Positions 11,837 to 24,240 of a stretch of 64,000 nt of DNA are shown piece after piece (position 1 is the stretch's first letter; the number at the start of each line of letters is the position of its first letter). The DNA comes from Candidatus Pantoea soli (GTDB taxonomy: Bacteria; Pseudomonadota; Gammaproteobacteria; Enterobacterales; Enterobacteriaceae): assembly GCF_007833795.1 (NCBI RefSeq), contig NZ_CP032702.1, positions 2,418,001-2,482,000 on the forward strand, given 5' to 3'. The notes beneath the pieces were generated by a model, which worked only from the letters and a program-made list of their open reading frames with translations, did no database searches and was not told where the DNA came from. The position numbers and the translations under genes were made by a program.

Positions 11837-13357
11837 TTAAAGGTGTAATGACGCTAAACGCAGGATTTCATTCTGCGAGGTCGTTTTAGTATCAACAATG
11901 CCCGCTACCTGGCCGTTACTCATTACCAGAATACGATCGGTAATGCCCAGCAGTTCTGGCATTTCAGAAGAGATAATGATGATGCCCTTTTCTTTTTTTG
12001 CCAGCTCAGCAATCAGCTGGTAAATTTCGAATTTCGCACCCACATCAATTCCGCGCGTCGGTTCATCCAGCATTAATATTTCCGGCTGCGTTAATAACCA
12101 GCGTCCGATAATCACTTTCTGCTGGTTTCCGCCAGAAAGCGATCCAATCTGGGTGTGATGTCCCGGCGTTTTCACGCGCATCGAATCAATGACCCACTGG
12201 GTATCACTTTTCATGCGTTTATTATCCAGCAGGCCGATACTGGATCGATATTTCTTGATATTGGAGATCAGCGAGTTGAAACCAATATCCAGATAGGCAT
12301 AAATGCCGGTCGAACGACGCTCTTCCGTCACCAGCGCGAAACCGTGGTTAATGGCTTCGTTGGCGCTGTGGTTATTGATCGCTTTACCGTGCAGCTTAAT
12401 GGTGCCGCCCGATTTTTCACGAATGCCAAACAGCGTTTCCACGATATCGGTACGTTTTGCCCCTACCAGCCCGGCAATGCCGAGAATCTCCCCTTTGTGC
12501 AGGTCAAACGAAACATCGCGGATTGACGGCTGCCGCAGCGACGTCAGGTTGCGCACTTCCAGAATCACTTCGCCCGGCACGTTGGACTTGTCCGGGAAAC
12601 GCTGGTTCAGCGAACGGCCGACCATCATGGCGATGATCTTATCCATGTCCAGCCCGTCCAGCGGCTGGGTGGCGATCCACTGTCCGTCACGTAAAATGGT
12701 GATTTCGTCGCACAGCTGGAAAATCTCTTCCATCTTGTGTGAGATATACACGATGCCGCAGCCGCGATCTTTCAGCTTACGGATAATGGTGAACAGATGA
12801 TTAACTTCTTTTTCGGTCAGCGAGGAAGTGGGCTCATCCATAATGACGATTTTTGCGTCATAGGAGAATGCTTTGGCAATCTCAATCATCTGCATCTGAG
12901 AAACAGACAGATTGGCCACTTTATCGCGCGGATCGATATCAATATCTAATTCTTCAAAAATCGCTTTGGTATCGCGATACATTTTATCCTGATCGACAAA
13001 TACGCCTTTGCGTGGATAACGGCCAAGCCACATGTTATCCATGACGCTGCGCTGCAGCACCAGGTTTAATTCCTGATGCACCATCGATACGCCATTTTCC
13101 AGCGCTTCTTTCGAACTGGTAAAATCGATTTCTTTACCCTGAAAAAGAATGCTCCCCGCATCCTTCTTATAAATTCCAAACAGGCATTTTAATAACGTGG
13201 ATTTCCCGGCGCCGTTTTCACCCATTAAGGCATGGACGGAGTGCGGCCGCACTTTTAAATTCACATTATCTAAGGCTTTCACCCCTGGAAATGATTTCGA
13301 GACATTCGTCATCTCCAGCAGATATTCACGCTGTGTGGTCGGATTCTCACTGGCCAT
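11837..13357 (-). CDS. mglA: Galactose/methyl galactoside ABC transporter ATP-binding protein MglA
   Basis: Cytoplasmic ATPase with two fused ABC domains (506 aa). The N-terminal copy has Walker [10 protein letters not shown] near 47, signature LSVSQMQ and Walker B VIMDEPTS; the C-terminal copy has the degenerate Walker [10 protein letters not shown] near 293, signature SLSGGNQQK and Walker [10 protein letters not shown], the pattern typical of MglA/RbsA/XylG. It lies between mglB and mglC and powers galactose uptake. Confidence 0.98.
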   Translation of the reverse strand: MASENPTTQREYLLEMTNVSKSFPGVKALDNVNLKVRPHSVHALMGENGAGKSTLLKCLFGIYKKDAGSILFQGKEIDFTSSKEALENGVSMVHQELNLVLQRSVMDNMWLGRYPRKGVFVDQDKMYRDTKAIFEELDIDIDPRDKVANLSVSQMQMIEIAKAFSYDAKIVIMDEPTSSLTEKEVNHLFTIIRKLKDRGCGIVYISHKMEEIFQLCDEITILRDGQWIATQPLDGLDMDKIIAMMVGRSLNQRFPDKSNVPGEVILEVRNLTSLRQPSIRDVSFDLHKGEILGIAGLVGAKRTDIVETLFGIREKSGGTIKLHGKAINNHSANEAINHGFALVTEERRSTGIYAYLDIGFNSLISNIKKYRSSIGLLDNKRMKSDTQWVIDSMRVKTPGHHTQIGSLSGGNQQKVIIGRWLLTQPEILMLDEPTRGIDVGAKFEIYQLIAELAKKEKGIIIISSEMPELLGITDRILVMSNGQVAGIVDTKTTSQNEILRLASLHL

Positions 13358-13396
13358 AATTTACCTGGCTAAAAATTGCGTTGGTCAGATGCAATA

Positions 13397-13420
13397 AGGC
13401 GCGGCAAAAAGGCCGCGCCT
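13397..13420 (-). repeat. Stem-loop between mglB and mglA
   Basis: 9-bp perfect inverted repeat AGGCGCGGC / GCCGCGCCT with a 6-nt A-rich loop. Such a hairpin after the binding-protein gene typically stabilises its mRNA and lowers read-through to the ATPase gene, giving excess MglB (inference). Confidence 0.7.
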
Positions 13421-13428
13421 GCTGCGAA

Positions 13429-14424
13429 TTACTTCACAAACTGAGACAGATTATCTTTATCAACCGGTACGTAAGGTACGCGTACGACTTTATCTTCCAT
13501 CTTGAAGTTGGTGCCAGCGGTAGGTTCTTTGCCGTTTGCCAGGTTGTTAGCAATATCCAGCGTGGCTTTCGCCTGGTTTTCCGCATCGTTCAGCACGGTA
13601 CCGGCCATCGCACCGGATTTCACCAGCACCAGCGCTTCTGGCAGGGCATCGACACCGAACACCGGAATGCTGGTTTTGTTGTGGGCTTTCAGGGCTTCAA
13701 CCGCACCCATCGCCATGGCGTCGTTGTTCGCGATGATCACTTCAATTTTGTTGGCGTTCGGGCCAGAGAGCCAGGCATCAACTTTATCTTTTGCCTGTGC
13801 GGTATCCCACATGGCGGTATCCATAGCCAGCTGCTGGGTTTTGATGCCGTCTTTGTTCAGGGTATCAATCACGTATTTGGTACGGGCTTCAGCGTCCGGA
13901 TGGCCCGGCTCCCCTTTCAGCAGCACGAACTGAATCTGACCATCTTTGTTCAGATCCCAAGCCGGGGTGGCTTTCCAGTGCTTCTCAATCAGCTCGCCCT
14001 GTTTGATGCCGGACTCTTTCGAGTCAGTACCGACATAGTAGGCTTTCGGATAGCTGGCCAGGACGCGTGCGTTAGGCTCTTTGTTGAAGAACACAACCGG
14101 TACGTCGTTGGCTTTGGCTTTGTCGATCACGACCGCAGCGGCGGCCGGGTCTACCAGGTTGATGGCCAGCGCTTTCACGCCCTTAGCCATCAGCACGTCA
14201 ATCTGGTCGTTTTGTTTGGACTGGTCGTTCTGCGAGTCATTCATCAGCAGCTGAATGCCGCCGATGGCTTTCGCTTCTTTCTCAATGTCCTTGCGCACCA
14301 TCGACATAAAGTTGTCGTCATATTTGTAAATGGTCACGCCAATGCGGGTATCAGCGGCGTGCGCGGTTGCACCAAACATCATGCTGGCAACCAGTGCTGT
14401 GAGCGTGAAAACCTTCTTATTCAT
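13429..14424 (-). CDS. mglB: Galactose/glucose-binding periplasmic protein MglB
   Basis: Periplasmic D-galactose/D-glucose receptor for MglBAC uptake and for chemotaxis through Trg. 331 aa; a classical signal peptide of 23 residues ends at AHA before ADTRIG. The mature domain is a type I periplasmic binding fold; the calcium-loop segment DLNKDGQIQ (about residues 157-165) is conserved. First gene of the operon; promoter with CRP site and GalS-type operator lies at 14668-14735. Confidence 0.98.
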   Translation of the reverse strand: MNKKVFTLTALVASMMFGATAHAADTRIGVTIYKYDDNFMSMVRKDIEKEAKAIGGIQLLMNDSQNDQSKQNDQIDVLMAKGVKALAINLVDPAAAAVVIDKAKANDVPVVFFNKEPNARVLASYPKAYYVGTDSKESGIKQGELIEKHWKATPAWDLNKDGQIQFVLLKGEPGHPDAEARTKYVIDTLNKDGIKTQQLAMDTAMWDTAQAKDKVDAWLSGPNANKIEVIIANNDAMAMGAVEALKAHNKTSIPVFGVDALPEALVLVKSGAMAGTVLNDAENQAKATLDIANNLANGKEPTAGTNFKMEDKVVRVPYVPVDKDNLSQFVK

Positions 14425-14674
14425 GGTATCTCCGGTTTTTTATGCAGGGTATTTCATCGCACCATCTTGCCTGCGGGCAGACAGCGCAGTCGGTTGAAAC
14501 GCTATTGTATGGGGCTGGCGCTAACGCAAAGCCGGACCACCATGGCTATCCTGACTTCCCTGTACGTAAACGCTTCCTGAAGAGTGTTATGAACCATTTC
14601 AATCGGCTACTGAAACCTGACCGGAAGAGGAGATGCCGGCGTTACATAATGTTTCAGTCCGGTAAGACGCTGCC

Positions 14675-14735
14675 ATCATAGTGAGCGCCCTGTTAATTAA
14701 CTGTGAATACAATCACAGATTGGAAACGGTTACAT
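14675..14735 (-). promoter_or_regulatory. mglB promoter with CRP site and GalS/GalR operator
   Basis: On the minus strand, in order towards mglB: GalS/GalR-type operator TTGGAAACGGTTACAT (14720-14735, 12 of 16 consensus bases, overlapping the galS stop codon), a perfect CRP site TGTGA-N6-TCACA (14702-14717), and a -10 TATGAT (14675-14680). If transcription starts near 14668 the CRP centre is at -41.5, the class II activation position. The remaining leader 14425-14667 has no gene. Confidence 0.85.
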
Positions 14736-15770
14736 GGCGCCATCGCCTGAATTAGTGACCGACTCCACAATTTGCCGCTGCGCCACGGAATGACGCCGCA
14801 CCAGGGTGGGCATGAAGCAGTGTGAAGCGTGCGGATCCAGCTCTCCCGCCGCGCCGCGCAGCGCCAGCTCAGTGGCCAGTTTTGCCATTGAAACAATGGG
14901 ATAGCGCACCGTAGTCAGCTGCGGATCGGTGTAACGCGAAATAGGAATGTCATCAAAGCCGATGACGGAGAAATGCTGCGGTACCTGAATGCCGTTGTCT
15001 TTCAGCGCTGTCAGCGCCCCGGCCGCCATGCCGTCGTTATAGGAGAAGACTGCCGTAAGATGCAGATTGCGCCCCAGCAGTTCCACCATTGCGGCTTCCC
15101 CGCCCTGCATATCCGGTTCAGCATGGGCGATCCAGGCTTCTGGCGGACGAATACCCTGCTCTGCCAGCGCCTGCAGCCAGCCGTCGCGGCGCTGCGTGAC
15201 ATCCTCTATCGGATGGCAGGAGCTGAGATAGCCGATGCGCTGATGGCCCTGCTGTAACAGCATGCGGGTGGCCACCTGTGCGCCGGTGACGTTATCCAGA
15301 CAGACGCAGCGGTGCGCGTAACCGGCAATTACCCGGTTTATCAGGATCATACCGGGCACCTGATCCATAAATTGCGTGAGCTCAGCGTCTGAAAGCGTTT
15401 TCGCGTGCACCACCAGCGCGTTGCAGCGCTGGCGGATCAGTACTTCAATCGCATGACGTTCCTTCTCCTCCTGATGCCAGGAGTTGCTGATTAGCACATG
15501 CTTCTGCACGCGCTGCGCCACGGTATCCACCGCTTTGACCAGCGCGCCGAAGAAGGGATCGGAGACATCCATGACTACCACGCCAATCGTATCGCTGACC
15601 TGAGTGGCAAGCGCCTGGGCGTTGGCGTTAGGACGATAGCCCAGCGATTCAACCGCCTGCAGCACAGCGTCGCGGGTTTCAGAGGTCACTGCACTGCTGT
15701 TATTGAGCACACGTGAGACGGTGGCAACGGACACACCGGCCTGACGGGCGACATCACGGATCGTTATCAT
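14730..15770 (-). CDS. galS: HTH-type transcriptional regulator GalS (mgl repressor)
   Basis: LacI-family repressor that responds to galactose and controls mglBAC and galS itself. 346 aa; helix-turn-helix and hinge at 1-60 ([20 protein letters not shown]), then the periplasmic-binding-like effector domain. Located directly upstream of mglB on the same strand, as in E. coli, which favours GalS over the paralog GalR. Its own upstream region carries a matching operator and a CRP site. Confidence 0.95.
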   Translation of the reverse strand: MITIRDVARQAGVSVATVSRVLNNSSAVTSETRDAVLQAVESLGYRPNANAQALATQVSDTIGVVVMDVSDPFFGALVKAVDTVAQRVQKHVLISNSWHQEEKERHAIEVLIRQRCNALVVHAKTLSDAELTQFMDQVPGMILINRVIAGYAHRCVCLDNVTGAQVATRMLLQQGHQRIGYLSSCHPIEDVTQRRDGWLQALAEQGIRPPEAWIAHAEPDMQGGEAAMVELLGRNLHLTAVFSYNDGMAAGALTALKDNGIQVPQHFSVIGFDDIPISRYTDPQLTTVRYPIVSMAKLATELALRGAAGELDPHASHCFMPTLVRRHSVAQRQIVESVTNSGDGAM

Positions 15771-15847
15771 GCAGCTGTTCCACAGAGGAAGAATAGGCGC
15801 GCCTGGCGCGTAACGGCGCTATTCTGGCAGGGCGCTGCCCTGCGCTG

Positions 15848-15882
15848 CGTGAATTACGTCACAGGGATGAAAACGGTTACAT
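15848..15882 (-). promoter_or_regulatory. galS autoregulatory operator and CRP site
   Basis: ATGAAAACGGTTACAT (15867-15882) matches 12 of 16 bases of the GalR/GalS operator consensus; next to it CGTGA-N6-CACA-type CRP half-sites GTGA-N6-TCAC occupy 15848-15863. Placed about 100 bp upstream of galS, the layout indicates autoregulation plus catabolite control. Confidence 0.75.
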
Positions 15883-15912
15883 CGCTTTCTGTCGCCTTTG
15901 TGATGAACATCA

Positions 15913-17073
15913 TTATCTGATGACGGAGGAATTACCGGGTTTACCTGCCGCCAGCCGGGTCAGCCTGCGCCACAGCCACTCCAGCGGCCCCTGGGGAAAG
16001 CGCTGCAGCCAGAGTACCGAGAACAGGATATTGACCAGCCAGATAGCAGGTACCCATGCCAGCAGCTGCAGGCGGCTGAAACTCATAAACAAGCCCATGT
16101 GGTAAAACAGCGTGGTGCAGATCAGCGTCTGCAGCAGATAGTTACTCAGCGCCATGCGACCGACGCACTGAAGGGCATGACTGATACGCGTGGCGGCAAT
16201 GGCAGGCCAGAAGCCCAGACAGAGCGCGGCGTACCCCAGGCTGATAAACGGACTGGCGAGATCGCGCGGTATCTGCAGGTAAAAGGCGGTCCAGCGGAAA
16301 TCCCATCCCAGCTGCCACTGGGCGACGATACCCGGAATGGCGAGCAACCAGCCGGTGCCCAGCAGCAGCAGTGCCGCACGGCGGTAGTGCGGCAGGCTGA
16401 ACTGGCCGCGCAGCCAGCCGTTGCGCATCAGCGCACCGCCGATCAGCATCAGCCCGGCCAGTTGCCAGCCATACTGCGACGCCAGCGCCATCAGGCCGGA
16501 TGAGAGATGGTCAAGGCGATTCTGAATCGCTTCCCAGCCGCCGGTAAGTTTCCAGTAACGTTCGTATTCCAGATCGGCCGCGCCCGGCAGCCATGAGCGC
16601 GTCGTCTGCGTTCCGGCGAGCAAACCAAATATCAGCAGTACGGCACAGCCCACCAGATAGAGCAGGATGCCGGTGTGCAACAGCGCCCGTTCTGCGGGCG
16701 CGTCGCGCAGCATGCGCCAGACAATCAGCCCAATCAGCCCGTAATCCAGCAGGATATCGCCTTCCCAGAAAAACACGCCGTGAATAAACCCCATGAACAC
16801 CAGCAGCGTCAGGCGGGAAGCGATCCAGCGGCTGCCACGCGGCGCCTGCAGGTACAGTCCGGCACCAAACAGCAGCGCGAAAAGGGTCAGAAACTTCAGC
16901 TGGGCGAAGGCATCCAGAATCGCCCACGTCCAGGCGTCCGCAGGCGCGATTGAGCCCTGCCACGCCGGGTTAAGATAGGCTGCAGAGGGTAATGCGAAGC
17001 CGGTAATGTTCAGCAGCAGGATGCCGAGAATGGCGCAACCACGAATGAAATCCAGCGCAGGATAGCGTTGCAT
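15913..17073 (-). CDS. yeiB: DUF418 family membrane protein YeiB
   Basis: Polytopic inner-membrane protein, 386 aa (E. coli YeiB 385), with an N-terminal YeiB-like region (RYPALDFIRGCAILGILLLN) and C-terminal DUF418 domain. Function is not established; the family resembles membrane acyltransferase-like proteins. It lies 54 bp downstream of folE on the same strand, the same pair as in E. coli, so the two are probably co-transcribed. Confidence 0.93.
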   Translation of the reverse strand: MQRYPALDFIRGCAILGILLLNITGFALPSAAYLNPAWQGSIAPADAWTWAILDAFAQLKFLTLFALLFGAGLYLQAPRGSRWIASRLTLLVFMGFIHGVFFWEGDILLDYGLIGLIVWRMLRDAPAERALLHTGILLYLVGCAVLLIFGLLAGTQTTRSWLPGAADLEYERYWKLTGGWEAIQNRLDHLSSGLMALASQYGWQLAGLMLIGGALMRNGWLRGQFSLPHYRRAALLLLGTGWLLAIPGIVAQWQLGWDFRWTAFYLQIPRDLASPFISLGYAALCLGFWPAIAATRISHALQCVGRMALSNYLLQTLICTTLFYHMGLFMSFSRLQLLAWVPAIWLVNILFSVLWLQRFPQGPLEWLWRRLTRLAAGKPGNSSVIR

Positions 17074-17127
17074 TGAGCAGGCCTTAAGCGGGAAAAAGCA
17101 CAGGCGGCCGGGAAGCCGCCTGCGGGA

Positions 17128-17793
17128 TTAGCTGTGACGCACCGCGCGCAGGAACTCCTGACGCGTGTTCTGGCTGGATTTAAACAAGCCGCCCAGCGAG
17201 GTGGTGGTGGTGGCGCTGGTGGCATCCTTCACTCCGCGCGCTTTAACGCAGTAGTGCACTGCGTCAATGGAAACCGCCACGTTATTGGTGCCCAGCAGTG
17301 TCTGCAGCGCCACCAGCACCTGCTGGGTCAGGCGCTCCTGCACCTGCGGACGCTGCGCAAAGAACTGTACAATGCGGTTGATTTTCGACAGGCCTATCAC
17401 CTTGTCTTTTGGAATATAGGCCACCGTGGCCTTGCCATCGATGATCACAAAATGGTGTTCGCAGGTGCTGGTCAGGGTGATATCGCGTACCGTCACCATC
17501 TCATCTACTTTCATCTTGTTTTCAATGACGGTGATTTTCGGGAAGTTGGCGTAATCGAGGCCAGAGAAAATCTCATCCACATACATTTTGGCGATGCGGT
17601 GTGGCGTTTCCATCAGGCTGTCATCTTCCAGATCCAGATTCAGCAACTGCATGATTTGCGTCATGTGACCGGCGATCTCGCGCTTACGCGTTTCGTCGTC
17701 CATATCGCGCACCGGGGCGCGTAATGGCGTTTCCAGGCCACGCGCCAGCAGCGCTTCGTGAACCAGGGCGGCTTCCTGACTTAGGGTGCTCAT
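17128..17793 (-). CDS. folE: GTP cyclohydrolase I
   Basis: Converts GTP to 7,8-dihydroneopterin triphosphate, first step of tetrahydrofolate synthesis, as a homodecamer in the cytoplasm. 221 aa. Zinc ligands are in STCEHHF (Cys and His near residues 109-112) and HYCVKARG (Cys near 180). I start at the ATG at 17793 ([13 protein letters not shown]), the E. coli-like start; another ATG nine bases upstream lies too close to the GGAG to be preferred. The leader 17794-17918 has hairpins (17821-17842, stem CCCGCAG/CTGCGGG) and a palindrome TTGTGAAACACAA at 17861-17873. Confidence 0.98.
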   Translation of the reverse strand: MSTLSQEAALVHEALLARGLETPLRAPVRDMDDETRKREIAGHMTQIMQLLNLDLEDDSLMETPHRIAKMYVDEIFSGLDYANFPKITVIENKMKVDEMVTVRDITLTSTCEHHFVIIDGKATVAYIPKDKVIGLSKINRIVQFFAQRPQVQERLTQQVLVALQTLLGTNNVAVSIDAVHYCVKARGVKDATSATTTTSLGGLFKSSQNTRQEFLRAVRHS

Positions 17794-17918
17794 CGTACTC
17801 ATTCTCCGGCAGGTGGTGCGCCCGCAGATCTGCGCCTGCGGGGGAAATTCTGAGCGCGTATTGTGAAACACAACGCGCGCTTAATCCAGCAATCAATCCG
17901 ATAGAAGATGAAAGCGTT

Positions 17919-19049
17919 TCATGCCGCCGGGCGACGCAGCACCAGCGCGCCCGCCAGCACTAACCCTACGCCTGCGACCCACAGCGCCGGATCCAGCCGC
18001 TGCCAGATCAGGCTGGCGAGCCACGACAGCAGCGGGCCGCCAAGCTGACCGATGGCGTACCCGGTGGTCAGCAGGCCGGCCAGATAGCGTGCGTGCTGCG
18101 GTGCCAGTTCGCGGCTGTACTGCAGCGAGAGCTGCACCACGCACAGAAAGCCACCGCCAATCAGCAGCGCGGCCAGCAGCAGACCGCTGAGGCCAGGTAA
18201 AATCAGCGCCGCGATAACGCCCAGCGCCTGCGCCCACAGCACCAGCGCCAGGCGCAGCGGCGTGCTGCCCCAGTGCCGTGTCACAATGCCCAATGCAATC
18301 CCGGCGACCGCCGCCCCGCCAAACACCGGCCAGACAAACTGCGCAAAGGCGCTGTGGGGAAAGCGGGCCGCCGCCATCTGTGACAGGAAGGTCGCCGGTA
18401 ATATGTAGCCAAATCCGGCGAGGCTGTAGCTCAGCACCAGCCGCTTCAGCGTGCCGTTCAGCACCAGCGCCGGCGGTGCCTGGTCCGGCCGGTGCAGCTG
18501 GCCGCTGCGCGGCAGAAAACGCGCAATCGCCGCGATAAAGATCAGCGCCACGCTGCCGTATACGGCCCAGGCCGCCGCCGCGCTGGCCCCGCTGGCATGC
18601 AGCGCGACGGCCAGCATGCCGCTGATAAAGATACCGGTACCGGGGCCGGCAAACACCGCGGCAGATAAGCCGGGACGGCCATGGTGCAGCAGCTGCTCAT
18701 TGCTCCAGGCCGCCACCAGCACCATGGCCCAGCCGCTGGCCGCACCAATCAGAAAGCGCACCAGACCATGCAGCCACGGGCCGCTGATGCAGGCTGACAG
18801 CAGCGTCAGCGCCACCGCGCCCCAGACGCCGGACTGCAGGCGCCACTCCACGCGGCGGTGCGCGCGCATCGCGTCAAACGATCCGCACAAATACCCCAGA
18901 TAGTTGAGCGCTGCCACCAGGCTGGCGCTGGTCAGCGACAGCTGATGATCCTGAATCATCAGCGGCACCTGCGGGGTAAACGCAAACCGGCCAATTCCCA
19001 TCGCAACCACTAAACTTAAAAATGCGCTCAGCGCGACACGTAATGCCAT
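17919..19049 (-). CDS. YbfB/YjiJ-family MFS transporter
   Basis: Twelve-segment major facilitator of the YbfB/YjiJ group, about 376 aa; substrate unknown. The N-terminus has the family hallmark GIGRFAFTPQVPLM. I chose the ATG at 19049 because GGAG with proper spacing precedes it; a GTG 18 bp upstream is possible. It is divergent from a LysR regulator with an 103-bp intergenic region carrying an inverted repeat, so the regulator probably controls it. Not present at this place in E. coli. Confidence 0.85.
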   Translation of the reverse strand: MALRVALSAFLSLVVAMGIGRFAFTPQVPLMIQDHQLSLTSASLVAALNYLGYLCGSFDAMRAHRRVEWRLQSGVWGAVALTLLSACISGPWLHGLVRFLIGAASGWAMVLVAAWSNEQLLHHGRPGLSAAVFAGPGTGIFISGMLAVALHASGASAAAAWAVYGSVALIFIAAIARFLPRSGQLHRPDQAPPALVLNGTLKRLVLSYSLAGFGYILPATFLSQMAAARFPHSAFAQFVWPVFGGAAVAGIALGIVTRHWGSTPLRLALVLWAQALGVIAALILPGLSGLLLAALLIGGGFLCVVQLSLQYSRELAPQHARYLAGLLTTGYAIGQLGGPLLSWLASLIWQRLDPALWVAGVGLVLAGALVLRRPAA

Positions 19050-19105
19050 CCTGACTCCAGAGCTCACCGATTATCACTTGTCAGCAGCATGCATGAGGTT
19101 TACAC

Positions 19106-19118
19106 TCACGAAAAGTGA
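19106..19118. promoter_or_regulatory. LysR-type T-N11-A inverted repeat in the divergent promoter region
   Basis: TCAC-GAAAA-GTGA fits the T-N11-A pattern of LysR-family sites. It lies between the start codons of the MFS gene and the LysR gene, 35 bp upstream of the latter. Confidence 0.5.
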
Positions 19119-19152
19119 ATATTATTAACCAAGTTGTTTACGAGAAGAGAAT

Positions 19153-21232
<2,080 letters not shown>

Positions 21233-21245
21233 GCAAGGAGGCGTT

Positions 21246-22088
21246 ATGGCATCCACTCTGGAGTTGCTGGAAGAGCACCGCATCTTTGGCGGCTGGCAGC
21301 AGCGCTGGCGTCATTTTTCATCGGTGCTGAACTGTCCGATGACGTTCAGCATTTTCCTGCCGCCGCCGCAGGATGATACCCCGCCGCCGGCGGTGTGGTT
21401 TCTGGCCGGACTAACCTGTACCGATGAGAACTTCACCACCAAGGCCGGCGCGCAGCGGATAGCCGCCCAGCTGGGGCTGGTGCTGATTATGCCGGACACC
21501 AGCCCGCGCGGTGAAGCAGTGGCGGATGACAGCAGCTACGATCTTGGCCAGGGTGCCGGGTTTTACCTCAATGCCACGCAGCAGCCGTGGGCGGCGCACT
21601 ATCGCATGTTTGATTATCTCAGCCAGGAGCTGCCGGCGCTGCTGGCCGACAATTTCAAGCTGAGCGATCGGCAGTCAATCATGGGGCATTCGATGGGTGG
21701 TCATGGCGCGCTGCTGCTGGCACTGCGGCCTGGCGGCCGCTTTGCTTCGGTCTCCGCTTTTGCGCCGATTGTGAATCCAACACAGGTGCCGTGGGGGCAG
21801 AAGGCGTTTACGGCCTATCTGGGTGACGATCGTCAGGCATGGCGCGAGTGGGACAGCTGCCTGCTGATGGCTGAGGCTGAACAGCGTCTGCCGGTGCTAA
21901 TCGATCAGGGCGATAGCGATCAGTTCCTCGCCGACCAGCTGCGTCCTGAGCAGCTGGAAGCCGTGGCGCAGGCGCAGGGCTTCCCGCTCGAGCTGCGAAT
22001 TCAGCCAGGTTACGACCACAGCTACTTCTTTATCGCCAGCTTTGTGGAAGATCATCTGCGCTTCCACGCAAAACATCTGCTGGTGTAA
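21246..22088 (+). CDS. yeiG: S-formylglutathione hydrolase
   Basis: Serine esterase that hydrolyses S-formylglutathione to formate and glutathione, second step of glutathione-dependent formaldehyde detoxification. 280 aa, esterase D family. Nucleophile in GHSMGGHGA (about residue 147), Asp in DQGDSDQF and His in GYDHSYFF. The N-terminus [16 protein letters not shown] is closer to E. coli YeiG than FrmB. Sits directly behind frmA, a link not found at the E. coli yeiG locus. Strong ribosome site AAGGAGG. Confidence 0.96.
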   Translation: MASTLELLEEHRIFGGWQQRWRHFSSVLNCPMTFSIFLPPPQDDTPPPAVWFLAGLTCTDENFTTKAGAQRIAAQLGLVLIMPDTSPRGEAVADDSSYDLGQGAGFYLNATQQPWAAHYRMFDYLSQELPALLADNFKLSDRQSIMGHSMGGHGALLLALRPGGRFASVSAFAPIVNPTQVPWGQKAFTAYLGDDRQAWREWDSCLLMAEAEQRLPVLIDQGDSDQFLADQLRPEQLEAVAQAQGFPLELRIQPGYDHSYFFIASFVEDHLRFHAKHLLV

Positions 22089-22094
22089 TCCTTT

Positions 22095-22118
22095 CCCGGT
22101 GCACCACCGTGCACCGGG
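22095..22118. terminator. Stem-loop between convergent yeiG and the iron transporter operon
   Basis: Perfect 10-bp repeat CCCGGTGCAC / GTGCACCGGG with a 4-nt loop, placed between two stop codons. Lacks a long T-run but is well placed to separate the operons. Confidence 0.7.
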
Positions 22119-22125
22119 CTCTCCT

Positions 22126-22914
22126 TCAGGTCAGCGACTCCGCGACCAGCCCGTCAATCATCACCTGCGGCATGCCCTGCGAGCAGTGCTCTATGCGGCC
22201 ACGCACGCCATAAACCTGCGCCAGCGTTGCCGGGGTGATTACGCTGGACGGTGCGCCATCGGCCAGCAGCCTGCCCTCTTTCAACATCAGCGCATGGTCG
22301 GCGTGACGCAGCGCAATGTTGATATCGTGTACCACCACCACCGTCACCATGTTGCGCAGGCGCGTCTCACGCCGTACCAGATCCATCACGTGGAACTGGT
22401 AGTTCAAATCCAGCGCGCTGAGCGGCTCGTCCAGCAGCAGCAGTTCCGGACGGCGAATCAGCGACTGCGCCAGCCCGACCAGCTGCTTCTGCCCGCCGGA
22501 AAGCTGGTCCAGATAACGCATCGCCAGATGACCGATACCCAGCTGTTGCAGCAGATGCATGATCTCCGCCTCGCCGGCAGCGCTGTGCAGCCCGCCAGAG
22601 GCGCGCTGGGCGACGATAATCGACTCCAGCACGTGCAGATGAACCCCTGCCGGTAACGTCTGCGGCAGATAGACCACGCGCTGTGCGCGACGTGCAAACG
22701 GCTGGGTCATCAGCTCGTCGCCGTTCAGCCACAGCTCACCCTGCCCTTTATTCAGACCGGCCAGCGCACGCAGCAGCGTGGATTTGCCACAGCCGTTGGG
22801 CCCAAGCAGCACGGTAATTTTGCCGCGCGGCAGCTGAGGTACGTTGAGGTCGCTGATCACCTGTCGCTTTGGATAGCCGGCCGAAAAATGCTTAAGTTGT
22901 AATCCCTGTTCCAT
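22126..22914 (-). CDS. Iron-siderophore/heme-type ABC transporter ATP-binding protein (FecE family)
   Basis: Cytoplasmic ATPase of a FecCD-type importer, 262 aa. Walker A GPNGCGKST near residue 38, signature LSGGQKQL near 139, Walker B LLLLDEPLSAL near 158, and H-loop VVVHDIN near 192 are all intact. Its ATG overlaps the permease stop codon by one base (TAATG), indicating coupled translation. Substrate is unknown; ferric siderophore or heme are the usual cargoes. Confidence 0.92.
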   Translation of the reverse strand: MEQGLQLKHFSAGYPKRQVISDLNVPQLPRGKITVLLGPNGCGKSTLLRALAGLNKGQGELWLNGDELMTQPFARRAQRVVYLPQTLPAGVHLHVLESIIVAQRASGGLHSAAGEAEIMHLLQQLGIGHLAMRYLDQLSGGQKQLVGLAQSLIRRPELLLLDEPLSALDLNYQFHVMDLVRRETRLRNMVTVVVVHDINIALRHADHALMLKEGRLLADGAPSSVITPATLAQVYGVRGRIEHCSQGMPQVMIDGLVAESLT

Positions 22915-23993
22915 TACACCGTCCCCCGATGACGCAGAATAATGCTGAGGAAGAAAGGCACGCCGACCAGCGAGGTCACAATGCCTACCGGAATAATGAC
23001 GCCGGGAATCAGGTTCTTGGAGGCGACCGAGGCCAGTGACAGCACCAGCGCGCCGGTCAGCGCACTGGCCGGCAGGTAATAGCGGTGATCTTCACCAAAC
23101 ATCATGCGCGCGATATGGGGCGCCACCAGACCGATAAAGCCAATCGGCCCGACAAAAGCCACCGCCAGCGCGGAAAGAATACTGATGCGCAGCAGCGTGG
23201 CCAGCCGCAGGCGGCGCACGTCAATGCCGAAGCTGACGGCACGATCTTCACCGAGGCGCAGCGCGGTCAGCTTCCAGCTGCTGAGCATGGAAAACGGAAT
23301 CAGCAGCGCGAAAGCGGCGGTGAGCACGCCGAGCTTTTCCCACGAGGCGCGCGCCAGGCTGCCCATGGTCCAGAAGACCAGCCCCTGCAGCGTGTCTTCG
23401 CTGGCAATAAACTGCATCATCGAGACCAGCGCGTTAAAGGTGAATACCAGCGCAATACCAAACAGCACCACGCCGGAGGTAGAGACATTTGACCAGCGGG
23501 TAATGCCATCCAGCATCAGCGCGGCAAGCAGCGCAAAAATAAAGGCGTTAGCGGAGATGAACCACTGGTCGGGTATACCGGGGATGCCGATGCCGACAAT
23601 GATCGCCAGCGCGGCACCAAACGCCGCCGCGGACGAGACGCCGAGCGTAAACGGGCTGGCCAGCGGGTTATTGAGGATGGTCTGCATTTCGGCGCCGGCC
23701 AGACCGAGGGAACACCCGACCACCACCGCCATCAGCGCATAGGGTAAGCGAATGTCCCAGACAATGACGCGTGTGCCCGCATCCATTAACGCCGGATGGG
23801 TCAGGGTCTGCCACAGGGTTTCCAGCGAGAGCCCGGCCGGACCGAGCGTAAAATCGAGTATGACTGATGCGACGATCGCCAGCACCAGTCCCGCAATCAG
23901 CATGAGGCGCTGGCGTAGTACCTGACGATAACGCGTCAGGGTATCGGCTTCGGTGCCGTTTTCCGCCACCAGCGCGGAGTCCGTGATACGCAT
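22914..23993 (-). CDS. FecCD-family iron transporter permease
   Basis: Integral inner-membrane permease (359 aa, about nine to ten hydrophobic segments) of the BtuC/FhuB/FecCD family, with conserved GCSLGLAGAEMQTILNNPLA and PIGFIGLVAPHIARM. The N-terminal 30 residues are a hydrophilic extension. A Fur box and a well-formed promoter lie directly upstream. No periplasmic binding protein or TonB receptor gene is adjacent, so those components must be elsewhere or shared. In E. coli this place is held by the siderophore receptor gene cirA. Confidence 0.92.
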   Translation of the reverse strand: MRITDSALVAENGTEADTLTRYRQVLRQRLMLIAGLVLAIVASVILDFTLGPAGLSLETLWQTLTHPALMDAGTRVIVWDIRLPYALMAVVVGCSLGLAGAEMQTILNNPLASPFTLGVSSAAAFGAALAIIVGIGIPGIPDQWFISANAFIFALLAALMLDGITRWSNVSTSGVVLFGIALVFTFNALVSMMQFIASEDTLQGLVFWTMGSLARASWEKLGVLTAAFALLIPFSMLSSWKLTALRLGEDRAVSFGIDVRRLRLATLLRISILSALAVAFVGPIGFIGLVAPHIARMMFGEDHRYYLPASALTGALVLSLASVASKNLIPGVIIPVGIVTSLVGVPFFLSIILRHRGTV

Positions 23994-24015
23994 GTTTCAA
24001 CCTGTTTTTCTAATT

Positions 24016-24067
24016 GCAACCATAACGGTTGCCACAATAGAGCAGGTGATAATAATTATCAATTTTA
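24016..24067 (-). promoter_or_regulatory. Fur-regulated promoter of the FecCD/FecE-type operon
   Basis: GATAATAATTATC (24048-24060) is a perfect 6-1-6 Fur box. On the minus strand it overlaps a -35 TTGATA, followed after 17 bp by -10 TATTGT, so Fur would occlude RNA polymerase. A small leader hairpin GCAACC/GGTTGC lies at 24016-24033. Confidence 0.8.
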
Positions 24068-24182
24068 TCTCTGTAACAAAGCCCGAATGAAATCTCCCGG
24101 CATCAGGCGGGACGGGCATGGCGCGGCGGTGACTAAGGAGCTGTACGGCGGGATGGGTGTCATGCGCAAGGCGCAATAAAGG

Positions 24183-24218
24183 GCGCCGCTATCGGTCAGT
24201 ACACCATGATAGCGGCGC
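24183..24218 (-). terminator. Stem-loop downstream of lysP
   Basis: Perfect 11-bp inverted repeat GCGCCGCTATC / GATAGCGGCGC with a 14-nt loop, 22 bp after the lysP stop on the minus strand, followed by CCTTTATT. Confidence 0.65.
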
Positions 24219-24240
24219 GGGGTATCGTGTCCGGTAAGGC

